Part shown: one piece after another, positions 35,059-44,127 of the stretch
Numbering within the stretch: the stretch's first letter is position 1
Layout: every line of letters starts with the position of its first letter
Assembly (NCBI RefSeq): GCF_001282945.1
Contig: NZ_CDMG01000002.1
Coordinates: 327,854-391,853 of the forward strand
Source: Helicobacter ailurogastricus
Lineage (GTDB): Bacteria > Campylobacterota > Campylobacteria > Campylobacterales > Helicobacteraceae
DNA length: 64,000 nt
Reading direction: 5' to 3'
Translations under genes and position numbers: made by a program
Notes under the pieces: model-generated
Database searches by the model: none
Told to the model about the DNA's origin: nothing
The model's input: the letters and a program-made list of their open reading frames with translations, nothing else

Positions 35059-36531
35059 TTGCACACCGCTACACGCAGATTAAGCCATGTCCTCTATTCT
35101 TTGGCTTTTTTAATGAATCCACTCAAAGCCTTTGATTTTAAATTCACGGGACGGCTAGACAACTTCTCTAAAATAGGTTTTAACCACTCTAAAATCAACA
35201 CCCAGTACGGCATTTTCCCCACAGAGAGTTTTGTGGATATTGTGGGTTTTGCCCAAGTGAAAGTGGGGTTATTGCCCAAGCACACAACAGATCACAAGCT
35301 CAGTTTTAGCTTGGGCGGGGCGATGGCAGGCGTGCCCTACGACTCGACCAAGTATTTAACGGATCAAGACGGGCAAGTTTATGGCTCTGTGGTGCATAAC
35401 TTTATCGGGGGCTGGCATGGGTACTTTTTTAACAAGTATCTCACGCAAGCATCTGGGGCTTACCACGCTCGGCCCTATGTACTCGACACTGCCTTTTTGC
35501 AATACGATTACAAAAATAAATTTGGCTTTAAGATCGGGCGCTATGAAGCCAACATTGACTTCATGAGCGGGTCGAATCAGGGCTTTGAGTTTTACTACCG
35601 CCCCATTAAAAATCTCAAATTGTGGTGGTGGAGCTCGTATGGACGGGGTTTGGCGTTTAACTCGTGGATTTATCAGTTTTACGCCTCAACCGCTTATGAA
35701 AAGCCAAACAAACAGATGATCAACTACGGCTGGCATGGCATCACTGCCACTTACGACTACAAGAAACTAAGCGCACAGGCTTTCTTTTATTTTTCGCCCA
35801 AGACCTACAATGCCCCGGGTTTTAAGCTTATCTACGACACGAATAAGAATTTTGAATTGGTGGGCTTTCGCTCCCAAACCCTTTTGATGGTAACGGTCCC
35901 CATTTACGACTCGGGCTGGTACAACCCGCTCACAAAAACTTACAGCATTTGGGATTCTGCGCAGCACGGCGCGCTCGTGGGTAAATATGGAGTCACTTTA
36001 AACATCCGCCAAGCCTTTTGGTGGAATCGCCTAGCCATCATCTTAGGGCTTTACAACACCTTTGGCAATTCTGATGCCTTTTTGGGCAGCCACACCATGC
36101 CCATGGGGAACAACACTTCCTATGTCAATAACTATGTGAGCTCGAGCATCATCGGGTTTGACTTTTGGGACAACACGGCTTATGACGGGCTGGCTGATGC
36201 CACCACTAATGCCAACACCACAACCATCTATGGCTCCGTAGGTAGCATTTATAAAAAATTCGCGTGGCACATCTTTGGACGCGTAAGCAACGCCAACCAC
36301 AACGCCCAGGGGCACATTGGGCGCAGCAACGAATACTCCGCAGCCCTAAGTTTAGACTACGCCTTCACCCGCTCGGTGTTCTTGCACTTTAAAATCGAAT
36401 ACTACGGAGTGCAAATGCATCAGGGCTACCAAGTGGGCTACTTTGGCGCACCCCAATTTAACAACCCCGACTTTAGGGCAAATTATCAAGACCGCAGCCA
36501 CATCATGACCAATGTTACTTTAAAGTTTTAG
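35059..36531 (+). CDS. Hof-family outer membrane porin (array gene 4)
   Basis: 490 residues with a TTG start at 35059, supported by AAGGAG 5 bases upstream and a signal peptide directly after it (LSHVLYSLAFLMNPLKAFDFKF). Family motifs: KIGFNHSKINTQYGIFPTESF, KIGRYEANIDFMSG, WWWSSYGRGLA, FFYFSPKTYNAPG, NIRQAFWWNRLAIILGLYNTFGNSDA and YQDRSHIMTNVTLKF. The usual FDYN segment is changed to FWWN here. Two Asn/Ser-rich insertions (about 350-375, 390-400) are probably loops. The 109-base gap before it may hold a weak promoter (TGCTACAAC near 35023). Confidence 0.87.
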   Translation: MHTATRRLSHVLYSLAFLMNPLKAFDFKFTGRLDNFSKIGFNHSKINTQYGIFPTESFVDIVGFAQVKVGLLPKHTTDHKLSFSLGGAMAGVPYDSTKYLTDQDGQVYGSVVHNFIGGWHGYFFNKYLTQASGAYHARPYVLDTAFLQYDYKNKFGFKIGRYEANIDFMSGSNQGFEFYYRPIKNLKLWWWSSYGRGLAFNSWIYQFYASTAYEKPNKQMINYGWHGITATYDYKKLSAQAFFYFSPKTYNAPGFKLIYDTNKNFELVGFRSQTLLMVTVPIYDSGWYNPLTKTYSIWDSAQHGALVGKYGVTLNIRQAFWWNRLAIILGLYNTFGNSDAFLGSHTMPMGNNTSYVNNYVSSSIIGFDFWDNTAYDGLADATTNANTTTIYGSVGSIYKKFAWHIFGRVSNANHNAQGHIGRSNEYSAALSLDYAFTRSVFLHFKIEYYGVQMHQGYQVGYFGAPQFNNPDFRANYQDRSHIMTNVTLKF

Positions 36532-36575
36532 CGTCCTTGGATTTAGTGTTAAGAAAACATTTAAAGTAACATTCT

Positions 36576-36638
36576 ATGTACTTACAAAATTTCTAAACCA
36601 AATTGTGTTTGTTTAAGAAAAAAATACACAAAGTACAT
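36576..36638 (+). promoter_or_regulatory. Inverted repeat in the control region of array gene 5
   Basis: ATGTACTT (36576-36583) and AAGTACAT (36631-36638) form a perfect 8-bp inverted repeat around an AT-rich spacer of 47 bases. A related AAAGTAACATT lies just upstream (about 36563). The likely -10 (TATAAG) is further on, near 36724. The repeated half-sites look like binding sites for one dimeric regulator. The rest of the 230-base gap holds nothing I recognise. Confidence 0.4.
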
Positions 36639-36763
36639 TAAAATTGCGCTCACACAATCATGGTCTCGGGCATAGCTCGGTTTTAGAGTTTTTACGGGCA
36701 TGTTTTGTGTAGTTTTCTGAACACTATAAGGTTAAATGGCACTTGCATACAAAGGCGACACTG

Positions 36764-38479
36764 ATGAATAAAGAAAAACAAACAAGAAGGTTACGAGATA
36801 TGAAGAAAATCAAAGGCTCTAAGTGGGATAAACTAGCAAGGGGGGTGCGCAAGCTACGCAACACGCTCACACCCGCCCTGCTGGCCTCTTCTTCTTTGGG
36901 GGTTTGTGGCTTGGATGCGCTCAGCTACGAGGTCCATGGAGATTTAATCAACTTCTCTAAGGTGGGATTTAACAACTCCCCCATCAACCCGGTCAAGGGG
37001 CTTTACCCGACCGGTACTTTTGTGGAATTGACAGGCAAGCTAGAAAGCACCGTGCATTTAGGCAAGGGCTGGAGCGTGAGCTTGGGCGGCGCGCTGGGTG
37101 GGATGCCCTACGACAACACCCGTTACGACAAATACGCCAGTGGCATCAATGTTCCACAGGCTTGGAAGAATCCGGATGCTTGCGGAAAAAACTACACGGG
37201 CCCAGACAGCGCAAATGGCTTCTGTGTGCCTTTTTGGAGTCCTAGTGGGCAGTACGGCTCTTACCAATGGGCGATGCAACACGGTGGCGTAGCCGACCCT
37301 CGCGGTATTGGTTATATGTTTATGGGGGAATGGAACGGCTTGGCTCCTAACTACTACCCGGCCAGTGCCTACACCCCCGGGCAATCGCGCAGGTATGAAA
37401 TCTACAAGGCGAATGTCCAGTACAAAAGCGACAAAATTTGGATCATCGCTGGGCGCTATGACACCACACAGGTCAAAGACATCGACTGGTTCTACCAATT
37501 GACCCAAGGCTTCTACGGCATGTTTAAACTCACGAATAAGCTGACTTTCCAAGTGTTCAGCTCCTGGGGCCGTGGTATTGCTGACGGTCAATGGATGTTC
37601 CCCATCTACCGGGAAAAACCTTGGGGGCAACACAAAATCGGGGTGATTTACCAAGTGAATAAACACTTCTCCATCCACCCGCATGTGTGGTTCTCTCCCA
37701 AAGTCTTCACCGCTCCTGAAATCAAAATGTATTACGACACCAACCCCGAGTTTAGCGGGCGCGGTTTCCGCTCACAAACCACCCTTTACGCCATGTATGT
37801 GTACCAATGGGCGAACGACTACATCCCAGGCATCGGGCATGTGGGCCGCTATGGGGCCGCAAGGTATAACACTTGGGACCCTTTCCTAGATGGCGGTAAA
37901 TGGCGCGGCCTACAAGGTCCGGGCGGGGCAACCATTTTGATTAAAGAGCGCCTAGACTTCAACAACTACAATGTGGGCTTTGGTATCTACGACAACATCG
38001 GTAACCCAAACCCGAACATCGGTACTTATGGTAACCCAGTGGCGATCGATGGCGTGGAACAATGGACCGGTGGTATCTACTCACTAGGGTTTGCGTCTAT
38101 CAACAACATCACCGACGCCGATGCTCTCACAGTTTATGCGAAAACCGGCGCGGTGTATGGGAAGTTTGACTGGGAGTTGGCCGAAAGATACACCACAGCT
38201 CCTCGTGCAGACGGCCAAGCTTTAGCGTTGTATTTGGACTACCAATTTGGCAAACACATCAAAGCCGGGATCAAGCTTGAATGGTTCATGCAGGTCATCC
38301 GTGCGGGCTATAACCCAGGTGTGGGCTTCTTAAGCTACATGGGGCAACCTTTGAGCTTGAATACAGGTGTGTTCTCAGCCTCTGGCTTTGCGCAAGGTCC
38401 CCAAGAAACCGGGGGTATTGCGCACACAGTCGTGCAAGATCGGAGCCACTTGATGACTCACATCAGCTACAGCTTCTAG
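36764..38479 (+). CDS. Hof-family outer membrane porin (array gene 5)
   Basis: 571 residues from the ATG at 36764, the longest of the six. The start is unsure: ATG 36764 and ATG 36800 have similar weak ribosome sites; both leave a long basic N-region before the signal core (TPALLASSSLGVCGLDA). Family motifs: SKVGFNNSPINPVKGLYPTGTFV, IAGRYDTTQVKD, FSSWGRGIA, VWFSPKVFTAPE, IKERLDFNNYNVGFGIYDNIGNPN and VQDRSHLMTHISYSF. A 70-residue insertion with two Cys (DACGKN, GFCVPFW) after the first strands and a Gly/Pro-rich stretch near the end are not in its neighbours. Confidence 0.87.
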   Translation: MNKEKQTRRLRDMKKIKGSKWDKLARGVRKLRNTLTPALLASSSLGVCGLDALSYEVHGDLINFSKVGFNNSPINPVKGLYPTGTFVELTGKLESTVHLGKGWSVSLGGALGGMPYDNTRYDKYASGINVPQAWKNPDACGKNYTGPDSANGFCVPFWSPSGQYGSYQWAMQHGGVADPRGIGYMFMGEWNGLAPNYYPASAYTPGQSRRYEIYKANVQYKSDKIWIIAGRYDTTQVKDIDWFYQLTQGFYGMFKLTNKLTFQVFSSWGRGIADGQWMFPIYREKPWGQHKIGVIYQVNKHFSIHPHVWFSPKVFTAPEIKMYYDTNPEFSGRGFRSQTTLYAMYVYQWANDYIPGIGHVGRYGAARYNTWDPFLDGGKWRGLQGPGGATILIKERLDFNNYNVGFGIYDNIGNPNPNIGTYGNPVAIDGVEQWTGGIYSLGFASINNITDADALTVYAKTGAVYGKFDWELAERYTTAPRADGQALALYLDYQFGKHIKAGIKLEWFMQVIRAGYNPGVGFLSYMGQPLSLNTGVFSASGFAQGPQETGGIAHTVVQDRSHLMTHISYSF

Positions 38480-38522
38480 GTTTTTATCCACCTTAGGGGG
38501 TCTTCCCTTAAGGTATTGTTGC

Positions 38523-38528
38523 TATAAT
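38523..38528 (+). promoter_or_regulatory. -10 box of array gene 6
   Basis: Perfect TATAAT, 43 bases before the ATG at 38571. Just upstream, after the gene 5 stop, a CCTTA-GGG / CCC-TTAAGG hairpin (about 38491-38513) may end the previous transcript, though no T run follows. Confidence 0.55.
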
Positions 38529-38570
38529 ACCCCGTTTAGATTTTTCATAATCACCTTCGTTAGGTTGCCA

Positions 38571-39995
38571 ATGCAAGTACAATTTAGAGGGAATCGCACC
38601 ACCCATAAGTGGCTTGTTTTTATGCTCCTTGTTTTAGAGCGCGTTTTAGCCTTTGACATGAGCATTAGTGGGAAACTCAGCAGTTACACCTTGTATGGCT
38701 TTAACAACAAACGCTACGACCCCTCTAAGTTTATCTACCCGACAGGCAGTTACACCTCGCTTTTAGCCGAAATGAATCTTAGCATGGACATTTACAAGGG
38801 CTTACACGCCGAAGTGGGCGGCATGCTCTCTGCCCTGCCTTACGACTCCACTGCCTATCAAGGCAACGACATCCAACCCGGGCAGCCGGGCGGTCCAGCG
38901 GTCAATGGAGGAAAAAATTATTATAACCACGATGGGGGGATATTCTGGGAATATATTGGTTGGTTTGCGGGTCACAGCGGTTTGCAAGTGCAAAAACCCC
39001 GCTACGCGATGGTGCACAATGCCTACATCAGTTACAACTACAAGGATATTTTTGGCATCAAGGGCGGGCGTTATGAACTCTCCGATTACGACTGGTTCAC
39101 TTCTTTTAGTCAAGGCGTGGAGGGGTTTGTCAAATACAAGGACTATAAATTACGCGTGCTTTACTCGGATGCGAGGGCTTCTGCATCTAGCGACTGGTTT
39201 TGGCCTTTTGGGCGTTACTACACCAGCGGCAAGCCCTTAATGATCGCCGAGTTTAGATACCAAAAAAACCACTGGAAAGTCAATCCCTATTTTTACTCCA
39301 TCTTTGGGCGCATGAATGCCCCCGGGATCAACATCACCTACGACACCAACCCCCATTTTAGAGACAAGGGTTTTCGCTGGGTGGGCACTTTTGTAGGATT
39401 CTTCCCCTTCTTTCCCCCCTCTGGACGGGGCTATGACATGATTTTGTTTGGACAAGAGAAAATGGGCAAGGACGGACAAACTCTCTTCTTCCGCTCCCGT
39501 TTTTATTACAACAAGTGGATTTTTGGGGGCAGCATTTATAAAAACATTGGCAACGCTAATGGCGACATCGGCATTTATGGCGACCCTCTAGGTTACAACA
39601 TCTGGACCAACAGCATTTACGATGCAGAGATCAACAACATCGTGGGCAAGGATGCGCTCAACGGGTTTTTATACTTTGGCTCGCACTTCCACGGCTTTAC
39701 TTGGAAGGTCTTGGGGCGCTTAACCGGCTCGCCTCGGGCCAACGAGCAGAGCGTGGCACTTTTTTTAAGCTATTTTTTGAGCCGCTACAACTTAAAGTTT
39801 GATTTGAAACTGGAGTATTACAACAACATCACCAAAAAGGGCTATTGTCTTGGCTTTGGCTATGGCCCCACGCCCAATACTTGTGGATCATGGGACCCTG
39901 CGATCAACAACTTCGCCCCCCGCCTGCCCCATAATGTGGATTCAGGCCGTAGCCATTTGATGTTTACCTTGACCTACGGCTTTCAGCTCCTCTAA
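38571..39995 (+). CDS. Hof-family outer membrane porin (array gene 6)
   Basis: 474 residues from the ATG at 38571; a TTG at 38565 is the alternative and neither has a strong ribosome site. Signal peptide ends near ERVLAFDMS. Family motifs: LYGFNNKRYDPSKFIYPTGSY, GIKGGRYELSD, FGRMNAPGINITYDTNPHF, FRSRFYYNKWIFGGSIYKNIGNANG and SGRSHLMFTLTYGFQLL. It departs from the others: the SSFGR motif is lost, and two residues (LL) follow the usual C-terminal aromatic strand, so the Bam-recognised terminal Phe is not last. A Cys pair lies near the end. The stop overlaps the convergent moeA stop by 4 bases. Confidence 0.86.
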   Translation: MQVQFRGNRTTHKWLVFMLLVLERVLAFDMSISGKLSSYTLYGFNNKRYDPSKFIYPTGSYTSLLAEMNLSMDIYKGLHAEVGGMLSALPYDSTAYQGNDIQPGQPGGPAVNGGKNYYNHDGGIFWEYIGWFAGHSGLQVQKPRYAMVHNAYISYNYKDIFGIKGGRYELSDYDWFTSFSQGVEGFVKYKDYKLRVLYSDARASASSDWFWPFGRYYTSGKPLMIAEFRYQKNHWKVNPYFYSIFGRMNAPGINITYDTNPHFRDKGFRWVGTFVGFFPFFPPSGRGYDMILFGQEKMGKDGQTLFFRSRFYYNKWIFGGSIYKNIGNANGDIGIYGDPLGYNIWTNSIYDAEINNIVGKDALNGFLYFGSHFHGFTWKVLGRLTGSPRANEQSVALFLSYFLSRYNLKFDLKLEYYNNITKKGYCLGFGYGPTPNTCGSWDPAINNFAPRLPHNVDSGRSHLMFTLTYGFQLL

Positions 39996-41155
39996 GGCAG
40001 TAAAGACACTAAAAGATCTTGTGTTTCACTGACACACGCCATGGCGTTAGAGCGGCTTAGAGCGTCGATCGCCCCCGCCCCATAGGTGTTGTCTTTATAG
40101 GGCGTGAAAATGCCCTTTTCTAACCATCCTAAAATTAAATGTGTGCGTTGCCCTTTTAAGTTTAAAGAGTTTGCCATGCGCGCTTTAATTAAGGGCGTTT
40201 GCGCCATATCCCCGGCTTGCTTTAAAAGCACAGGGCGCACAAGGGCTAAAAAGGTGAGGATACAGCTTAAAGGGTTGCCCGGCATGCCAAAGATGAGCTT
40301 CCCTCCTACGCTCGCGCACAAAATGGGCTTGCCCGGCTTGACATTCACCCCGTGGTAGTGGATTTTTGCGCCCAAATGCGCTAAAGCCTCTTTAAAATGG
40401 TCTTTATCCCCCACACTCACCCCCGCGCTGCTGATGAGCACATCGCAAATTAAAGCTTCTTTTAAGCGTGCGCTTTGCTCTTGCAAGTCATCGGGCAGAT
40501 GCCCTAAATGCGTGGCTTCAAAGCCTAAGTTTTGCAGCATGGCCACTAAAACAACCCCGTTTGTGTCATACACTTGGTGTTTCTTTGCTACACTGCCTAA
40601 GCCCACAACTTCGTCCCCACTGCTAAAGACCCCCACTTTCAATTTTCTAAAAACGCCTAGAGTGGCGCACCCTTGTGAGGCGAGCAGAGCAATGTCTCCG
40701 ATTTTTAAGCGTGTGCCTTGTTTTAAGAGCAAATCCCCCGCCTTAAAATTTTCCCCCTCATAGCGGATGTTTGCCCCCTTAATAAACCCTAGCGGGGCTG
40801 TGGCGTGGGTGTTGTTAAAGTCTTGCATTTTTTCTAAAGGCACGACCACCTCCACCCCACTAGGCACGAGTGCGCCGGTCATGATTTTCACACACGCCCC
40901 CGGGGCCAAATCCACTAGGGGGTTGCCGGCATAAATGGTTGTGCCAATGGGCATGCTCTTGCCCAGGTCCTCTAAGCAAAAACCAAAGCCATCCATCGCC
41001 GAGTTTGTGGCCTTTGGCAGAGGGTCTTTGGCGTAAAAATCTTGTGCCAAAATGCGCCCGTGCGCTTCTTGCAAGGGAACTTCTTGCACTTCTAACTTGA
41101 CTTGGGGTAATTTTAGCCCGACTTCCAAAGCCTTCGAAAACGCGATTAAATCCAT
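39992..41155 (-). CDS. moeA: Molybdopterin molybdenumtransferase
   Basis: Inserts molybdate into adenylated molybdopterin. 387 residues from the ATG at 41155 (AAAGG 6 bases upstream; a TTG precedes it). Motifs: SAMDGFGF, KIMTGALVPSGV, the MoCF-type SSAGVSVGDKDHFKEAL and FGMPGNPLSCILTF. Order fliR-moeA is as in H. pylori; the gap is 9 bases. Confidence 0.95.
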   Translation of the reverse strand: MDLIAFSKALEVGLKLPQVKLEVQEVPLQEAHGRILAQDFYAKDPLPKATNSAMDGFGFCLEDLGKSMPIGTTIYAGNPLVDLAPGACVKIMTGALVPSGVEVVVPLEKMQDFNNTHATAPLGFIKGANIRYEGENFKAGDLLLKQGTRLKIGDIALLASQGCATLGVFRKLKVGVFSSGDEVVGLGSVAKKHQVYDTNGVVLVAMLQNLGFEATHLGHLPDDLQEQSARLKEALICDVLISSAGVSVGDKDHFKEALAHLGAKIHYHGVNVKPGKPILCASVGGKLIFGMPGNPLSCILTFLALVRPVLLKQAGDMAQTPLIKARMANSLNLKGQRTHLILGWLEKGIFTPYKDNTYGAGAIDALSRSNAMACVSETQDLLVSLLP

Positions 41156-41164
41156 CAAAAACCT

Positions 41165-41932
41165 TTAAAATAAAGTAGAGATCGTTTTAAACGCTTGCAA
41201 CAGCTCATCTTTAAAGCGGTGCATGATCGCGCCTAAAACTAAAATCAAGCCGATCAAGGCGATGGCGATTTTGAGCGGAAAGCCCACAGCCAACAAGTTA
41301 AATTGCGGGTGGGTTTTCATGATCATGCCAAAAACAATGTCGCTAAACATCACCACCGCCAAAATGGGAAATGCCATGCTAAAGCCCACGATAAACAAAT
41401 GCCCCAAAGCCTGCACGCTCGCCTTTACCATGTGGTTGGTGAGCACAAACCCACCTAAGGGAACTTGCTCTAGGCTGTGTTGCACCCATAAGATCACCAA
41501 ATGGTGCATGGAGGTTTGGAGCATGGTTAAAATGGCTAAAAGCAAGACTACCTGCCCAACCACCGCCTTTTGCGCGCCTGAAACGGGGTCGTAGGCGCTA
41601 GCCATCGTAAGCCCCATAGAAAAACTAATGGTGTCTGTCGCAAAGGCGATGGCATTGAAAACCACATGCAAAAAGAAAGAGGCGCACAGGCCTAGCAAAA
41701 CTTCAGCCAAACAGGCGATTAAAAAATCCTCAGCCCCCAAAAACACGCGCATGTGGGGTATTGAGGGGTAAAAGACCAAAGTCAAGAAAAAGCTAAGGGC
41801 CCCGCGCACAGACACGGGGATCAAGTTGTTGTCAAAAAAAGGAAAAAGCGCGACCACCCCGCTTAAACGTAAAAAGAGCAGCAAAAAGCCCTGCACATGG
41901 CGATCGCTCATATAAGCTAACCAGTCTAACAT
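41165..41932 (-). CDS. fliR: Flagellar export apparatus protein FliR
   Basis: Part of the flagellar type III export gate in the inner membrane. 255 residues from the ATG at 41932 (a second ATG at 41941 would add MPA). About six helices; the N-terminal LLLFLRLSGVVALFPFF, SFSMGLTMASAYDPVSG (the conserved Asp-Pro region) and PVLAVVMF-like late helix are typical. There is no ribosome site before either ATG, and the TATAAT at 41940-41945 ends 7 bases before ATG 41932, so the mRNA may be leaderless. moeA follows. Confidence 0.93.
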   Translation of the reverse strand: MLDWLAYMSDRHVQGFLLLFLRLSGVVALFPFFDNNLIPVSVRGALSFFLTLVFYPSIPHMRVFLGAEDFLIACLAEVLLGLCASFFLHVVFNAIAFATDTISFSMGLTMASAYDPVSGAQKAVVGQVVLLLAILTMLQTSMHHLVILWVQHSLEQVPLGGFVLTNHMVKASVQALGHLFIVGFSMAFPILAVVMFSDIVFGMIMKTHPQFNLLAVGFPLKIAIALIGLILVLGAIMHRFKDELLQAFKTISTLF

Positions 41933-41939
41933 GGCCGGC

Positions 41940-41945
41940 ATTATA
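41940..41945 (-). promoter_or_regulatory. -10 box overlapping the upstream fliR start
   Basis: Reverse-strand TATAAT overlaps the ATG at 41941 and predicts a transcript start at or next to the ATG at 41932. Confidence 0.45.
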
Positions 41946-41974
41946 GCGCAGCAAGATTTTTATTAGGCTTTTAA

Positions 41975-41983
41975 TGTTAGAAT
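41975..41983 (+). promoter_or_regulatory. Extended -10 promoter of the DsbK-like gene
   Basis: TGT-TAGAAT, 40 bases before the ATG at 42024 and divergent from the fliR promoter. Confidence 0.55.
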
Positions 41984-42023
41984 GAGCGTTTAGTTTTAAT
42001 TTTACTTAAAGAAAGAGGGAAAT

Positions 42024-42788
42024 ATGCGTAGATTGTTTTGTGCTTTAAGCTTGTGTGCCGGGCTTCTTGGGGCTGTGGAGAGCAAAATAGGGCAGGCCGT
42101 GGTGGATCTCATCGACAAAGAGATCCATAAAAAGGTCAGCGTGCTTGAGGTAAAACCCCTAAAGTCTAATAAAGAGTTTCAGGTGGTGGTGGTGGAGGAC
42201 CCTGACACAAAATACCACATTCCCCTTTTGGTGGATAAAAATGCGGATTTGGTCATGGGGCTTACAAACATCTTCTTTAGCAAAAGCAAGCAGGACACCG
42301 AGTTTGTGCAAGATCTCTACCACAGCACCCAAAGCCACAACTTTAAACAGCAAAATAGCACCGCTTTGAACGCTCTTTTTGAGGGCTTGCCTAAGGGTTA
42401 TACCATCGATCTAAAATCCACCACTCCAGGGGTGAAAAAAAATCTTTACATCATCTCCGATCCTAAGTGTCCGCACTGCCACCACGAATTGGAGCAAATC
42501 GACAAACGCTTGAAAGAAGCCAATGTGCATATGGTCTTAGTGGGCTTTTTAGGGCATGAATCCACGCTCAAAGCCGCCGACATTTTAAAACAAGTCAAAA
42601 AAGCCCACAGCACTCAGGACAAAGTGGATTTGCTCCAAAAGGTCTATGCCATCGCCTACAAGCCCACCGATGCCCCCGATGATAAAATCCAAGAAGTTGA
42701 AAAAGTGACCAAAAAGATTTTAGACACGGGGCTGGTCAAGGGCGTACCTTTCCTCTACGAGTACCAAGCCAAAGCGAACAAAAAATAA
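42024..42788 (+). CDS. Periplasmic thiol:disulfide oxidoreductase (DsbK/DsbG-like)
   Basis: 254 residues. Signal peptide (about 1-16, ending LLGAVES), an N-terminal cystatin-like dimerisation domain with a helix linker (about 17-120), then a thioredoxin-fold domain with C149-P-H-C152 in SDPKCPHCHHE and a cis-Pro loop GVPFLYEY. The domain layout and the CPHC site are those of H. pylori HP0231 (DsbK), a periplasmic oxidase that shapes secreted proteins; HP0377-type proteins have a different site. GAAAGAGGG lies before the ATG. It is divergent from fliR. Confidence 0.82.
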   Translation: MRRLFCALSLCAGLLGAVESKIGQAVVDLIDKEIHKKVSVLEVKPLKSNKEFQVVVVEDPDTKYHIPLLVDKNADLVMGLTNIFFSKSKQDTEFVQDLYHSTQSHNFKQQNSTALNALFEGLPKGYTIDLKSTTPGVKKNLYIISDPKCPHCHHELEQIDKRLKEANVHMVLVGFLGHESTLKAADILKQVKKAHSTQDKVDLLQKVYAIAYKPTDAPDDKIQEVEKVTKKILDTGLVKGVPFLYEYQAKANKK

Positions 42789-42789
42789 C

Positions 42790-44127
42790 CTACTTGCCGT
42801 GCAGTCTTTTTAAAACTGCGCGGCTATACCCTCCCCAAAAGACATAAACAAGCGTGAAAAGCCCTAAGAGCCCTTGATACCATAAAAACCCCAAAACTTC
42901 TAAAAACCCCACCTCTTCCTTAGCAAAACTAAGCAGGATCAACATCTGCGCCCCATAAGGGATCAGCCCTTGAAAAATGCACGAAAAAATGTCTAGAATC
43001 ACCGCACTTTCCCGTCTATCTACCTCAAATTTTAGGCTGATTTTCTTGCTGATTTCGCCCACAATGACAATCGCCACCGTGTTGTTTGCCACCGCTAAAT
43101 CCACCAAGCTCACCAACGCGGCGATGCCCACTTTTGCACTCTTTGCACCCTTAATGCAGCCCTCAATCTTAGAGATGATCCACGCCACTCCCCCCTCTTT
43201 ATCCACCATGTAGGCAAGCCCACCCGTAAGCAGCGAGAGTAAAAAAATCTCTTGCATGCTCGAAAAGCCCTTATAAACTTCTTGCCCCAAAGCTAGCCAA
43301 GTCCAATGCCCGCTAAAAAGCCCGATTCCCCCTGAGAGCGCAATCCCACTAAAAAGTACCAAAAAGACATTGACCCCCAAGAGGGCTAAAACCAACACAA
43401 AAATATAGGGCAAGGTTTTAATGAGCTCGTAGCTGTGGGCTTGCACGGGTGTGGGGTGTGTGGGTTGCCCCCAAATTAACAGCAAGATTAAAGTCAAAAG
43501 GCTCGCGGGCAGGGCAATGTAGAGATTGATTTTAAATTTGTCTTGCATATTGACATCTTGCGTGCGGGTGCTGGCAATCGTGGTGTCTGAGATGATAGAC
43601 AAATTGTCCCCAAACATCGCCCCTCCCATAAGCGCGGCTAAGACTAGAGCCAAAGACAAATGCCCTTCTTTAGCTAACCCCACCGCAATGGGGCCTAAGG
43701 CCACAATCGCCCCCACGCTCGTGCCGATTGCTAAAGAAATGAAGGCGGACATGGCAAAAATCCCGGCGGCTAGGTATTGCGCGGGTATATAGGTGAGCCC
43801 CAAATTCACGGTGGCATCCACCCCACCCATCGCCTTACTCACCACCGCAAACGCCCCGGCAAGTAGGTAAATCACGCACATGGTCATGATATTTTTATCC
43901 CCACAGCCACTCAAAAAGTCGTTAAACTTTTGCTCTAGACTCCCTTTAAAAAACGCAAAGGCAGCAGCCACCCCTATAGCAGCGCACACGGGTCCGGGCA
44001 GTTGGTAAAAGCCCATTTTCACCCCCCTAAGTTCTAAATAAAACCCCGTGCCTAAATAGACCCCGATAAACACCCCAAAGGGGATCAAGGCGTGCAAACT
44101 CGGGTTGTTCTCTAGCTTATCTGACAT
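42790..44127 (-). CDS. NhaC-type Na+/H+ antiporter family protein
   Basis: 445 residues from the ATG at 44127, with AAGG 6 bases before; an ATG six bases upstream is also possible. Eleven to twelve helices. Family features: AIGTSVGAIVALGPIA, MGGAMFGDNLSIISDTTIAS (the Asp-rich central signature), and DLAVANNTVAIVIVG in the second half, which mirrors the first. NhaC-type carriers exchange Na+ for H+ or, in related families, organic acids; the substrate is not certain. It overlaps the phosphorylase-like gene by 11 bases and is convergent with the Dsb gene. Confidence 0.85.
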   Translation of the reverse strand: MSDKLENNPSLHALIPFGVFIGVYLGTGFYLELRGVKMGFYQLPGPVCAAIGVAAAFAFFKGSLEQKFNDFLSGCGDKNIMTMCVIYLLAGAFAVVSKAMGGVDATVNLGLTYIPAQYLAAGIFAMSAFISLAIGTSVGAIVALGPIAVGLAKEGHLSLALVLAALMGGAMFGDNLSIISDTTIASTRTQDVNMQDKFKINLYIALPASLLTLILLLIWGQPTHPTPVQAHSYELIKTLPYIFVLVLALLGVNVFLVLFSGIALSGGIGLFSGHWTWLALGQEVYKGFSSMQEIFLLSLLTGGLAYMVDKEGGVAWIISKIEGCIKGAKSAKVGIAALVSLVDLAVANNTVAIVIVGEISKKISLKFEVDRRESAVILDIFSCIFQGLIPYGAQMLILLSFAKEEVGFLEVLGFLWYQGLLGLFTLVYVFWGGYSRAVLKRLHGK

